Source: Stephanodiscus triporus
Lineage: Eukaryota > Bacillariophyta > Thalassiosirophyceae > Thalassiosirales > Thalassiosiraceae
Direction: 5' to 3'
Assembly (NCBI GenBank): GCA_036939755.1
Contig: JALLAZ010000006.1
Span: forward strand, 1 to 34,453
Length of the DNA stretch: 34,453 nt
Part shown: piece by piece, positions 10,201-20,200 of the stretch
Numbering within the stretch: the stretch's first letter is position 1
Layout of the letters: every line of letters begins with the position of its first letter
Notes under the pieces: generated by a model
The model's input: the letters and a program-made list of their open reading frames with translations, nothing else
What the model was told of the DNA's origin: nothing
The model's database searches: none
Position numbers and translations under genes: made by a program

Positions 10201-12446
10201 GCACAGGTCTGTCAGCTTGTCTACGTTTGTTCCTTTGTTGTCCGTATGTTCTCTCTTGCTGTTGTTTCAAATGCTTGTCCAGATGCATCTAATCTCTCAA
10301 GAACATCTTTGCAGGTCTTACCACGCGAGGCTTACATGTCGAAGGTGTGAACAATGATGGCGTGAACGTACATCACTACAATCCTAATCAGAAGCCAGAT
10401 GATGAGCCACTCATAATATTGGCCGGTGTTGGGGCAGATGCAGCGAACTCTTCTCCAATTGCACGCATGGGCGATTTCAAGGAGCGACTAAACTTTGCTC
10501 CAACTCTTTTTGTAGATTACAGTGGACGCAGCACAGCTGGTGCAGCTGTCACGACAGGATCGGATGGATCACCTAAGTATAGTGTCGATGATGATTTCCT
10601 TCCCCTACATTTTTTTGATGCCGCAAGTGGCGAATTCATCGACTCTCCTCAGGCAAGATCACGAGCTCGGTTAATGATCAACTTTGGCAACGTGAGTTTT
10701 GATATGTATCTGCTACTTGATGCCCAGTCTGACATTATCAACTAACTGCTTCCATAAATAAAGCCTTTCCATGATAAACGAGGTGGGTCTTTTGTGCCAG
10801 AACGATTCTCAAGTCAACGTCCTCCTTTACATGTAAGTGATGGACCTAGCACACCTCCTGGGTCACCCCCTCATGATGAGTTCGAATCGCATTCGCCTGT
10901 CGAAGGCGAGGGAGAGGCAGCTTTTACCGGTAAGCGGCCTTCGCCTCCTTCGCCACAGAAAAAAATGTTACATTCGAATCATATCTCGATTGGGCATATG
11001 CGGGATGACGGAGGAGGAAAGCGACAGAAGCACTCCGAACCAGATATGAAGACGACAAAACTAGCTGACGTGAAAGTAAACCCAAAACCACCATCATCGG
11101 CGCCAACATCTCCTCGGCCTCCTCCACCACCTCCTCCTCCACCAAGAAAAAATTCTTTCTCTGGCGCACCGCCACCGCCACCGCCAAAACCTGTAGCACC
11201 GTGGCCTGCAACTCCAACCTCAGCTCCTCCCAAGCGAAAAAGCGGCGATGCATCAAATACGAGCGTGATTTTACACCCACGGCATCCACAGGCGAATCAA
11301 AATCAGAAGCTCGCGCCTCCCGTTCCTCCAAAAACGCAAGGCAGCGAACGAGCATCGTCTGCACTCACAAATACACAACATCATCAAGACATTGCAACCC
11401 AAGTGCATAATCCCCAATCAGAACCAATGATCAAACTAACTGAAGGGTGCACATACATTAATTCCTCTTCTGTCGCACCATCTCCTCCAATAAGAAAAAA
11501 ATCCTTTTCTGGCGCACCGCCACCGCCACCGCCGCCGCCAAAACCTGCAACACCTCCAATCCCAACTCCTCTCATGCAACAGGACAGCGGAGGGTGCAAT
11601 ACGATCGATCTTCTCGGGCAACAAAACAGCGAAGAATCGAATGCGTGCGCGAATTCACATCCACGGCATCCAAATGAGAATCAAACTCATAAGACCTCGC
11701 CGCCCGTTCCTCCAAAAACTCAAAGCAGCGAAAGAGCATCGTCTACACTCACAAATACACAACAGCATCAAAACCTCGCAACTCAATTACATAACTCCCA
11801 CTCAGAACCAACGATCAAACTAACTGAAGGGTGCACATACATTAATTCCTCTTCTGTCGCACCTCGTCCAAGAAAAAATTCCTTTTCTGGCGCACCGCCA
11901 AAGCCGCCACCGCCGCCAAAACCTGCAACACCCAAGCTCACTACACCAATCCCAGCTCCTCTCATGCGACAGGATAGCGGAGGATGCGATAGGATCGTCA
12001 ATACACACCCCGTAACGCCAATCCCAGCTCATTTCGGGCGACAGAACAGCGACGGATTGAATGCATGCGCGAATTCACACCCACGACATCCACAGGCGAA
12101 TCAATCGCAGAAACCCGCTCAGCCCGTCTTTCCAAAAACTTTGGGGGAATCATTTGTATCACATACGGATTCACAACGTCAAGAACAAGAACAACAACAG
12201 CAACAACAGCAACAACAGCAACAACAGCAACAACAGCAACAACAGCAACAACAACAACAACAACAACAACAGCAGCAGCAACAAGACCTCACGACTCAAT
12301 TGCATAACCCTGTCACGAAACCTACGATCGAGCTGCCCGAAGGTTGGGTGTGCGTCTGGTCCAAGAGCCAAAAACGATGGTATTTCTTCCATACGAGAAC
12401 GAACAAGAGCGTATGGGATCTTGAACGCATCAATGTCGCGCATTGA
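7262..12446 (+). CDS. Integrator complex subunit 6-like protein with C-terminal WW domain
   Basis: Proposed exons: 7262-8237, 8352-8814, 8975-9443, 9531-10206, 10315-10691 and 10764-12446, giving 1547 residues. The protein opens with a von Willebrand A domain (MIDAS-type DTSPS, residues 8-12). Splicing 8238-8351 creates EPFRWDQR, a signature of INTS6. Later exons carry WKSDFRAYLFRLPHYYL, SPIARMGDF and, across the 10692-10763 intron, FGNPF, all in INTS6 order. INTS6 belongs to the Integrator-PP2A module that attenuates RNA polymerase II and helps process snRNA 3' ends in the nucleus. Unusual is the last exon: three proline-rich repeats, 31 glutamines and a WW domain (LPEGWVCVWSK...RWYFFH...SVW) at the extreme C terminus; human INTS6 is about 890 residues and has none. 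The exon 2/3 junction is uncertain because the strong donor at 8811 is out of phase. AATAAA occurs at 12653. Confidence 0.88.
11101..12350 (+). repeat. Three tandem proline-rich repeats in the INTS6-like gene
   Basis: The unit is about 128 codons (384 bp) between copies 1 and 2. Each copy has a (R/K)KNSFSGAPP-type start or close variant, a polyproline run, an HPRHP-x-x-NQ segment, an (A/P)PVPPKT or related segment, an ATQxHN segment and a KLTEGCTYIN end. An almost unbroken identity of about 45 bp occurs around 11435-11480 and again around 11819-11863, which indicates recent duplication. The third copy is the most divergent and contains the glutamine tract. Confidence 0.85.
12192..12284 (+). 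repeat. Polyglutamine tract (31 CAA/CAG codons)
   Basis: 31 uninterrupted glutamine codons, mainly a CAACAACAG nonamer repeat followed by pure CAA and then CAG. Its position corresponds to the NTQQHQ segment of repeat copies 1 and 2, so it probably grew by replication slippage inside copy 3. The long leucine frame on the opposite strand is its shadow. Confidence 0.95.
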
Positions 12447-12942
12447 GAGGAGAACGGAGAAAGGGAAAAAAAAAACGGTTGAATCGGGACAGAGTGCAAG
12501 GGTAAACGGTCCCAGTTAGCTCTGCCTCCACTTACCCATCGATATTTGAATTTTTAGGGTAAGAAGTGGCGAACGATCCCTTCAAGCTCCCCCCTCATCT
12601 CATCTTCCCCCTTTAATGGTGCTACGGAAAATTCTTAAAAAGTTCATCGCCAAATAAAATTTATCGTGGTATCGTAATGATACGTCCTCTTTCTCTCACA
12701 CACACAATCGTTTATATATGTAGAAGTATATAATAAAAACTTAGACTTACGCACACAAAAAAACGCAAAGGGGGCGGGGTCTCGATTCCCCTCATCGGTC
12801 GGTCATGGAAAAAGACCTTTGAAGAGTGGCTGTAGATCTCGGTTTTTTTAAGATGTGTGGCGCGGGGAGCACGTAGCTCGAGGCTTCATTTCATTTTTGA
12901 TCTCTTTGTTTCGACAACAAAGGGGGGGGGGGGGGGGGGGGG
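12447..12942. other. Convergent intergenic region with poly-G tract
   Basis: This lies between the INTS6-like stop and the 3' side of the dsRBD gene. It is AT-rich, with AATAAA at 12653-12658 and TAATAAA near 12731 as possible polyadenylation signals. It ends in 21 consecutive G at 12922-12942. No gene is seen. Confidence 0.5.
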
Positions 12943-13043
12943 TTACTCACTATTTTCTGGTACTGACCTTGGGTGAGCTCCCATAATATGGCTCGACAAG
13001 TCGATTCGTGTTGTTCCTTTTACTATTTTTCCATCGTAGCTTT

Positions 13044-14231
13044 TCAATGTCCCCGAAGGACCGACGTCCAGTACCTCGGCATCCTCATCCTCGTTTCCTC
13101 CATCGACATCTCGTCGCCGCCCTCGTCGATCGACATTCCCGAGTAGACCAACCCCTTGGACGTCGCGGTGGTAGTCGCAGCCGTCGCAGTCGCGGCCGCG
13201 ATTGTCGATACGCTGACCCCGACCGTCGCGGTTCCGCCTCCGCCGACGCCCCCCCCCTCGATCGCGGCAGCGGCAGTCGACACCGCCGACGCGATCGCGA
13301 GGTTCGCGCACGGCGCCGCCGGTTGGGGTATGAGCGACTCGTCGAAGGCGGGGGGGGGATTCGCGCCGAACAGCGACGATCCCGGCGGACCCCCGACAGG
13401 AATCGGGGTCTGGTGGTGGCCGAAATTCGGCGGCATTCCCGGGGGAGGTCCCCCGGGCGGGAGGGGGGGGATCATCACGCCCATGCCCATGCCCATGTGG
13501 CCGACGTAGCCGCCGTGCGGCGGCGGCGGCGGCGGGGGCGGCGGCATAGGCGCGAGCGCCGGCGCGTCGTACGGCTCCTCCGTGAAGCAATCCTCCGTCA
13601 TCGCGAAGTCGTCGTACCCGTGAGCAGCGACGAGGTGGAACGCCGCGCGCACGGCCGCGTCTATCGCGGCGTCCCTGGTCTTCCCCCGACCCCACGAGAG
13701 GTACGACCCAGCGATGCGTATGCCGAAAACGTGCGGACGGTCGGGGGTGGACCCCGCCGACGTCCAGCGGACGTAGGCGGCGTCGAGCATGCGGTGGGAT
13801 TTGGTATATCTGGCGAACGCCTCGATGGAACGGTAGTACGAGTCCGGGCGGTACCTCTTCACGGGGTAACTCTTGCGCTCGCCGGCGACGACGTCGTCGT
13901 CGACGTCGGGGTCGACGTCGTCCGACGGTCGAGATCGCTTCGGCGCGGGGGGCGCGCCCGACGCAGACGACGCCATCGGCGGAGGCGGGGGAGGAGGCGC
14001 GTTCGTCATCATCATCGCCGGCGGCGGCGGGGGCATCGCCGGCCGGCCGTACTGGTCGAACGCCATGGCCGCGCCGCTCGCGCTGTTGTTGTTGTAGGCC
14101 ATCGTCATCATAGGCGGGGGCGGCGGCATGCCCATCGTCATCGGCGGGAGGAGGGGGGGGGGAGGAGGGAACGACGACAACGACGATTGCCCGTCGTTGG
14201 CAGTCGCGCCGGAGCGTTTCTTGCGACCCAT
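13044..14231 (-). CDS. Proline-rich protein with a dsRNA-binding-like domain
   Basis: 395 residues in one exon, start ATG at 14231 (MGRKKRSG). Long polyproline and methionine/glycine-rich stretches flank one folded segment at about residues 131-205. That segment matches the dsRBD layout: an N-terminal helix (SIEAFARYTKSHRM), a beta sheet (YVRWTSAG...HVFGIRIAGSYLSWG) and the basic helix start GRGKTRDAAIDAAVRAAFHLV, where dsRBDs have GxGxSKKEAKxxAA. One lysine and one arginine of the canonical KKxxK remain. The protein is probably nuclear and RNA-associated; polyproline runs may bind WW, GYF or SH3 domains. The frame stops at 13044, but an overlapping minus frame continues to 12943 with a convincing acidic then polar C terminus, so the annotated end may be shortened by a frameshift. 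I do not recognise a named orthologue. Confidence 0.72.
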   Translation of the reverse strand: MGRKKRSGATANDGQSSLSSFPPPPPLLPPMTMGMPPPPPMMTMAYNNNSASGAAMAFDQYGRPAMPPPPPAMMMTNAPPPPPPPMASSASGAPPAPKRSRPSDDVDPDVDDDVVAGERKSYPVKRYRPDSYYRSIEAFARYTKSHRMLDAAYVRWTSAGSTPDRPHVFGIRIAGSYLSWGRGKTRDAAIDAAVRAAFHLVAAHGYDDFAMTEDCFTEEPYDAPALAPMPPPPPPPPPHGGYVGHMGMGMGVMIPPLPPGGPPPGMPPNFGHHQTPIPVGGPPGSSLFGANPPPAFDESLIPQPAAPCANLAIASAVSTAAAAIEGGGVGGGGTATVGVSVSTIAAATATAATTTATSKGLVYSGMSIDEGGDEMSMEETRMRMPRYWTSVLRGH

Positions 14232-14595
14232 GATGGCCTGGGGGAATGACTTGACCTATTCTTTTTGGATTTCGATCGGCTGGCGGAGGTGTAAAAAAAA
14301 AAATGCGGGAACAGCTGCTAGGTTCATGTGGAAGATAACATCATGAGAGGCCGTGCTCTGTCGTACGGTACGAAGTACGTACGATACAATACGATAAGTA
14401 GTAGTTACAAGCAAACCGGTCGTGCGCATGACTCATCAAGATCAAGGTTTGAAGCACAAGAGCACGAGCATGACGAAACGAACAGAACAGACATCCCCCC
14501 CTCCTCCTCTTTCATAATTTTTAAACAGAAGGACGATAAGGCCACCCTCGACCAACCTCTCCGGCACTCCGCGGCAACACACGACACGCGACGCC
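14232..14595. promoter_or_regulatory. Divergent promoter region (dsRBD protein / WBP11-like)
   Basis: 364 bp between opposite start codons. It contains a dense palindromic cluster at 14361-14397 built from TCGTACG, GGTACGAAGTACGTACGATAC and ATACGATA, including an exact GTACGATAC at 14379-14387. An A run lies at about 14294-14303. The cluster is the best regulatory candidate in this stretch. Confidence 0.45.
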
Positions 14596-17277
14596 ATGGC
14601 GAAATCGGAGAATCCCATCGACGTCTACCGAAAACAACAGCGGAAGAAGGAAGTAAAAAAGAACAAAACCGCCCGCATCAAGGCCCGGGATGACAAAGTC
14701 GCAGCCACACGGTCGATCGAGGACGTGAAGTAAGTCTGAGGGTGCTGTTATATTTGGCGATGGAAAATCGTACTCACTCAATATTGATCGAATAATTTTA
14801 TTTCATTTTTAAGGGCCGAGATTTCCCTCCTAGAACGGAAGCGAGATCGCAATGACGAAAAGGCGGGCCTCGACGCCATCGAGACGAAGAAGCTGGAGCG
14901 CCTCCAGAAGGAGCTCCGCATCGTCTCGGCCGAGAGCGCGAAGCGCAGGGCTTTGGCAGAACAGGCCCAGATCGAACGTGACAGGGAGTTGCTCGCCGCC
15001 CAGAAGACGGTAGCGGGGGTGCAGAAATTAAACGAATCCAAATACAGTTTGGTGGAGCGCTTCGCAAGCGTTTACTATGACGAGAAGATGAACCCGTTCG
15101 GTGCACCGGCGCCAGGACAGCCCAAGCTTTACTTCGCCGATGCCGGGGGAAAGACCACCACCATGGATTCGAGGAGGGCGGTCGTGCCGGAAAAATTGAG
15201 GAGCAAGTTCGATTTGGAAAGGGGCGTCAAGGACGAAAAGTCTCGTTCGCAGGATGAAAAATCGCGCGCCGTCGTTGCTCGAAAGAGGCTATGGGATGAT
15301 CCGGGGGATATCGTCGACAATCAACATCAGATGGCCACGATGCATCCTTCTCTCGTCGATGCCGCGGCGCCGCAGCATGTTCACCCCCCCCCACCTTCAT
15401 GTCCACCCTCGCTTCCTTATCTACCACCACAGATGGTGAGCTTGATGTAAAAATTTCGTTCACCGCTTAGTTTGGTGGGGGTTCATGTCCATGTGCTCAC
15501 GACAGCATTGTATCTGTTATATTTCTGTCGTTTAAATGGACTGCAGGTCAGCAACATCTACCAGCCGCCGCCGCTACCACCACCACCACCACAAATGGTG
15601 AGCGTTAATTTCTGAATGCCAACGAATTCTTTGCGTCATTTTGGTCTGATGTTGACGTTGGAATATTCATTTTCCGTCGTTGTGCAGTTGCCGCCACCTC
15701 CGCCGCCTATGCAGCCTCCACCACCTCCTCCTATTCTTCCACCCCCCCCTCCGCTGCCACCGCCGCCGCCGCCGCTACAAAAAGAGAAAATCCAGCCACC
15801 GCCCCTCCCCGCACCATCCAAAGCCGTACTTCGCGCGGCCAAACGATCATCCGGAAATAGAAATGCCATGGCGGATATTTGGGCATCTCAGGAAGAAATG
15901 GAATACGAACAAACCGTGGGAGGGAAATCGTCGATGGCCATGGAGGGCACCGCGGACCAACAGCCACAGCAGCCGTACTTGCCACGATGGAAACGCAACA
16001 AGACAAATCCTGTTAAGTCCAAGGATTGCCCTGCCGACGTTAACGATCCGTGTTGTCCCAACGCCGATGGGTACGGCGAGTACAGAAATAGGGAACAAAT
16101 TGAAAGACAGTCGAAGGAGGTGGCAGAGCTCCAAAAGCAACAGCACGAGCATGCCGCCAAGCACGTGACAACGGCCATGTCAACATTACAACACAAATCA
16201 CATTCTTTACCACCATCTCTGCCTCCACCACTGCCCTCTTACAATGTTCAACAACCGATATGGTATTACCGTGACAATACATCAGGTGCGATACAGGGTC
16301 CTTTCTCGGGAGATCAAATGATGGGATGGAGAGCTTTTTTTCCGTTATTCACTCCCGTACGATTTGGTAATGAATTTGATGGTACATTTGTGCCCCTATC
16401 CGAGATTGATTTTATGAATCCACCGATCACGCCAGTACCACCCCCGCCGCCGGCATCAGAAGAAGAAATTGCGGCTGTAGCAGATCAACCTATTTATGAT
16501 TCAAATGATGATGACGGGCATAGACAATATAGACTGAAATCAAAGCCAGAAGAATCGCAACCATCAATGCTACCCGAATTTTTCGAGACTGAAGTTGCAG
16601 AATCACAACCAGAGGTTGAGATGTGCGTTCCTCCGCCATCGGATGATGAAGACGACTACACCAGTGACGTGGATGACAGAGACAACAATACAAATAGCGA
16701 TTGTGTTGATCCAGAGGTCGACCTGTGTATTCCACCTACGTCGGATGACGAGGCCGACGACGAGGACGATGATCATGACAAAGATGACGACAATGAAATA
16801 GAGATGTGTGTTCCACCTTCAATTGATGAATATGAAGGAGACCATTCCGAAATTCCATACCCAGCAGTAGAGCAATATCCATTCCCTATCGACGAGGAAG
16901 TACCTTATCCAGTAGACGTTGAGTACCCCATCGACGATGAGACATACGGGTACCCGGGCACAGGTGGTGTTTTTTCCCCGGGAGAGATGTCAGCAGTTGC
17001 ACCATACCCCTTTGCAGGTGATGTCGTATTCGGCGTTACTGAAGAATCAGATGGGCGAACAGAAGACCACGGAGTGATGCCCCCCGTTGAAGTGAAGAAG
17101 GAATATACAGGCGACAAGGAAGTGGTTGGCTTCATCCCGTCTCATTTACAGGTTAAGCGAAAAATTACGAAAAGTAAGAAGTCTTCGACACCCACACCAA
17201 ACACGAAGCCAACGCAAGGGTATTCAGTCGCAGAGGACTACAATAAATTTATGGAGGAAATATCAGAACTAACGTAG
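14596..17277 (+). CDS. WBP11-like spliceosome protein with a GYF domain
   Basis: Exons 14596-14729, 14814-15435, 15547-15597 and 15688-17277 give 798 residues; all phases agree. The start MAKSENPIDVYRKQQRKKEVK is the Wbp11-family N terminus (plastic basic helix, NP.D..RK..RKKE.KKNK), followed by a charged coiled coil to about residue 140. The C terminus (VVGFIPSHLQVKRK ... AEDYNKFMEEISELT) matches the end of WBP11, where a similar FVPTALRVRR and a final DDVYEAFMKEME helix occur. WBP11 is a nuclear protein of activated spliceosomes whose proline motifs bind WW domains. Between these ends are polyproline runs and, at about residues 457-515, a GYF-type domain (IWYYRD...GAIQGPFSGDQMMGW...TPVRFG). 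Three acidic copies of a CxPPxSDDE-like motif follow (about 579-650). Exon 3 is a 51-nt symmetric exon. The stop is 13 bp from that of the PI4K gene. Confidence 0.85.
16612..16830 (+). repeat. Triplicated acidic motif in the WBP11-like protein
   Basis: Three copies of the pattern [E/D][V/I][E/D][M/L]C[V/I]PP, followed by a short S/T-D-rich stretch, are spaced about 100 and 80 bp apart: PEVEMCVPPPSDDEDD, PEVDLCIPPTSDDEAD and NEIEMCVPPSIDEYEG. Each pairs a cysteine-proline core with an acidic tail, so these look like repeated short linear binding motifs. Confidence 0.85.
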
Positions 17278-17290
17278 TTTTAATCAACAA

Positions 17291-20200
17291 TTACAAGACG
17301 CCCACACAAAATCTCTGATACCTGTCATACCACCGTGTTCGCCAATTCTCAAGACTTTCGTCGATGAGAGAGTCGACATATTTTCGTATCCCATTATCGT
17401 TAAGATCCAATCGGAATCGTTCCTTCAATTGCCTCACAGCCTCGTCCGGCTTACCACGAAAACATGCCAAGTCTTCGTTACCCTCCATCAGCATCTCCAC
17501 GAGTAGAATAATTTGATAGCAGTGCTTTCGCAATTCAATGAAAGTCTTGTAGCATAATTCCCGGAATTTTTGGAAGGTTCGAGACGTTGGGCCGTCCATA
17601 AGAGCAACAAAATCGCGTGTTAATTTGAAGGGAGCGCTCTCAAACCCGCTGTTTTTGCCAGGACTAGAGAGAAAGTAGAACCCGAAGTCGATGTGGATTA
17701 TGTGGCCTTTATTGTCAAGCAGGATGTTGCCATTATGACGATCTTTGATTTGCATGAGGAAGCATACGATCGAGTATGCCTTCATCATAAGAGATTGCAG
17801 CTGTGAGAATTTCCTGCTCGAAAAATGGCTTTATCAAAAGCACAACATACTTACCGCCAAACTCTCAACAAAGTTCGCCTTGGCGTCTGCTAATTCATCT
17901 GACCCAGGATGTCCGAAATGCTGCATAAAGAAGCCCTTGAGATCTGAAAACATAGGCATTTGAATAGAGTATGTAAGGTTGCTACTATCAATTCCATAAC
18001 AGAGCACGGCGCACATCCACTACTTACTTGTGAAATCAGGGTCATTTCTTTTCAAAGAATCGATTGAGATAGTACTGGAATCGAAAAAGCAACATGAGAT
18101 CAAAAAACGAGGTTAAACAAAAGCACGCATGAAAAGGCAATGCTCCATCTCGAGAGCTTACTCTGGAACACACTCGATGACTGAATTTGAATAAGAGTGT
18201 ATGAAATACCCCTAGATTGAGCATAATTTGCACAGCAATATTGACATAATCCATAAGAAAAGGGCACACAATCCGCTACTTACTCCCTCCACGACCGGTC
18301 AATGCAACAATTTCGTAGGGAAAAAGCCAGACCGGGACACGCGCTTTGGCTAGGATGGTTGCCATGCGTTGAATCAATTGCGATGCCAGCTGTTCTTGAC
18401 GGAGGTCGTCATTTGACTTAATGAGAATTGGGAGCAGACGCCAGCCAGGATGTGTTCCATAAACAGAGCATACACGCAAGCGCTCTGTCTTTGCTCGCCA
18501 GTCCTCCTTGAACACAACAGCCGGAGTCACGCCTTTGAGTATACTCATATCTTTATCCGCAGGCTCTGCAAGGTCACTCAGTCGAGGTTCGTCGCCGAAT
18601 GAATCACCACGCAAAATTGTAGTCGTAGAGGGTGGAAATACCACTTGTTTACGATGCTTTGCCTGAGGTGAAAGATCGTCATCGCTCTCATTCCCCTCCA
18701 ATTCAAGAATAGGAATACCTCCGATTGGTCGCTTTTTCAAAATCACACTCATCTTTTTGGGTGTAGACCACTGTCCCATAGGAGACTTCTGGACATCATC
18801 ATTATTAGTAGTATCGAATGTGGGCGTTGATGATCTGGGAATTAGTGGCGTTTCATCCCTCCCATCTAACAACAAAGGACTACCTAGCGGCGACGACGGG
18901 CACAGATTGAAAATGACATTCTCTTCGTCCTGAGACTTGTTTTCTGGCTTCATTTCGCCGTCTTCCCAAACTTCAGGTGCTTCTTCGTCTTCACCACTGT
19001 TGTGTTCTTCTTCATCATAACTACTATGATCTTCTTCATCATCGAAACTGTTAACTGAAGTATACAATTGAGCAGATATACTCCACGAGCTGTCACGCAT
19101 TCCCAAGAAGTCGCTTAATCGTCTATCCAAGACCCCAGACTTTCCGTCCCCATGATGACTTAGATGGTCAATTGTATCCTCAAGCCTTTTCAATCCTTCT
19201 TGGGTATAGTTGGCAACCTTGTCGATGAGGGTGCTGTGACGATGAGGATGGCGCGGAGTGCTTACCCATGCGGAGGTGACAGTGCTATCATTAGAAACAG
19301 TGCTCGGTTGTACGTTAGAGGGGTCCGAAATTCCGTAATCTATGACTTCCAACGTTATTATGCAAGGAACACGTTCATTCGTCGACAAGGCCAGACATTC
19401 ATCGGAAACAATCCTCCACACTCGATGTTGCATGTTTTGTATTGGGAGGTAAACCACATTAGAAGGCAATAACTCCACCTCTAAACTTCGAAGCCGTTGC
19501 CTCAACTCAGCTGTTCTGTTAGGTCGACTGGTATTCATTAGATCATCAGCAATTGACAGCAACGCATCCAGAAATAAGGGAGCGGCAAAAAACAAACGAT
19601 CCGCATCATTCGTTTGATTCGCTTGTTGATATGGTTCCCCAGAGTTATTCAGTGGGAGGAAGCCATGGTTATGCGGAGATGTGATGCAGTCAAGGTGAGC
19701 TATACTATGTGACCCAGTCCGAGGGTCAACCGGAACTAATCCTTGCTCCATCGCAGTTGCTAACGCTGATGGTGAGTATGACAAGCCGTTCGACGTGTCT
19801 CTTGAATTGTAGTCATCTGTGACTTGACCTTCAATCGATCCATATTGTGCAGCCGTCGCTGGGCGACTGCCTTGTTCAACAACTCTATGCAATAACTGCT
19901 CAATCAATTCCTGCTCATCAGGCAAGAATTTAGAAGATGACTCTCCGTACCCATCAGCCCCTGAGTAATTATCCCATGCTGATAATACATGCTGGTCTGC
20001 CCCAGCAGCCGCCGGAGAGCTGTACAAGGGAACATCTGGTAACGACACTTGTTGACAGGAGGATAGATAGAGATTCGATTCAACACCTCGAAGTTTATTC
20101 AACCCTCCAACGGGCGCTAACGGCAAGTCGATTAAAGTGACTAAACCACCAATGCTACCGCGGCTGCTGAGGCTTTGTAAATTGCTCGGTTTGCGCTCGT

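Noticed and set aside
12171..12443. Long leucine-rich minus frame
   Set aside because: Exact shadow of the polyglutamine tract on the plus strand.
13008..14249. 413-residue plus frame opposite the dsRBD gene
   Set aside because: Extremely arginine-rich, mirror of the polyproline/alanine coding on the minus strand; no start context or domain.
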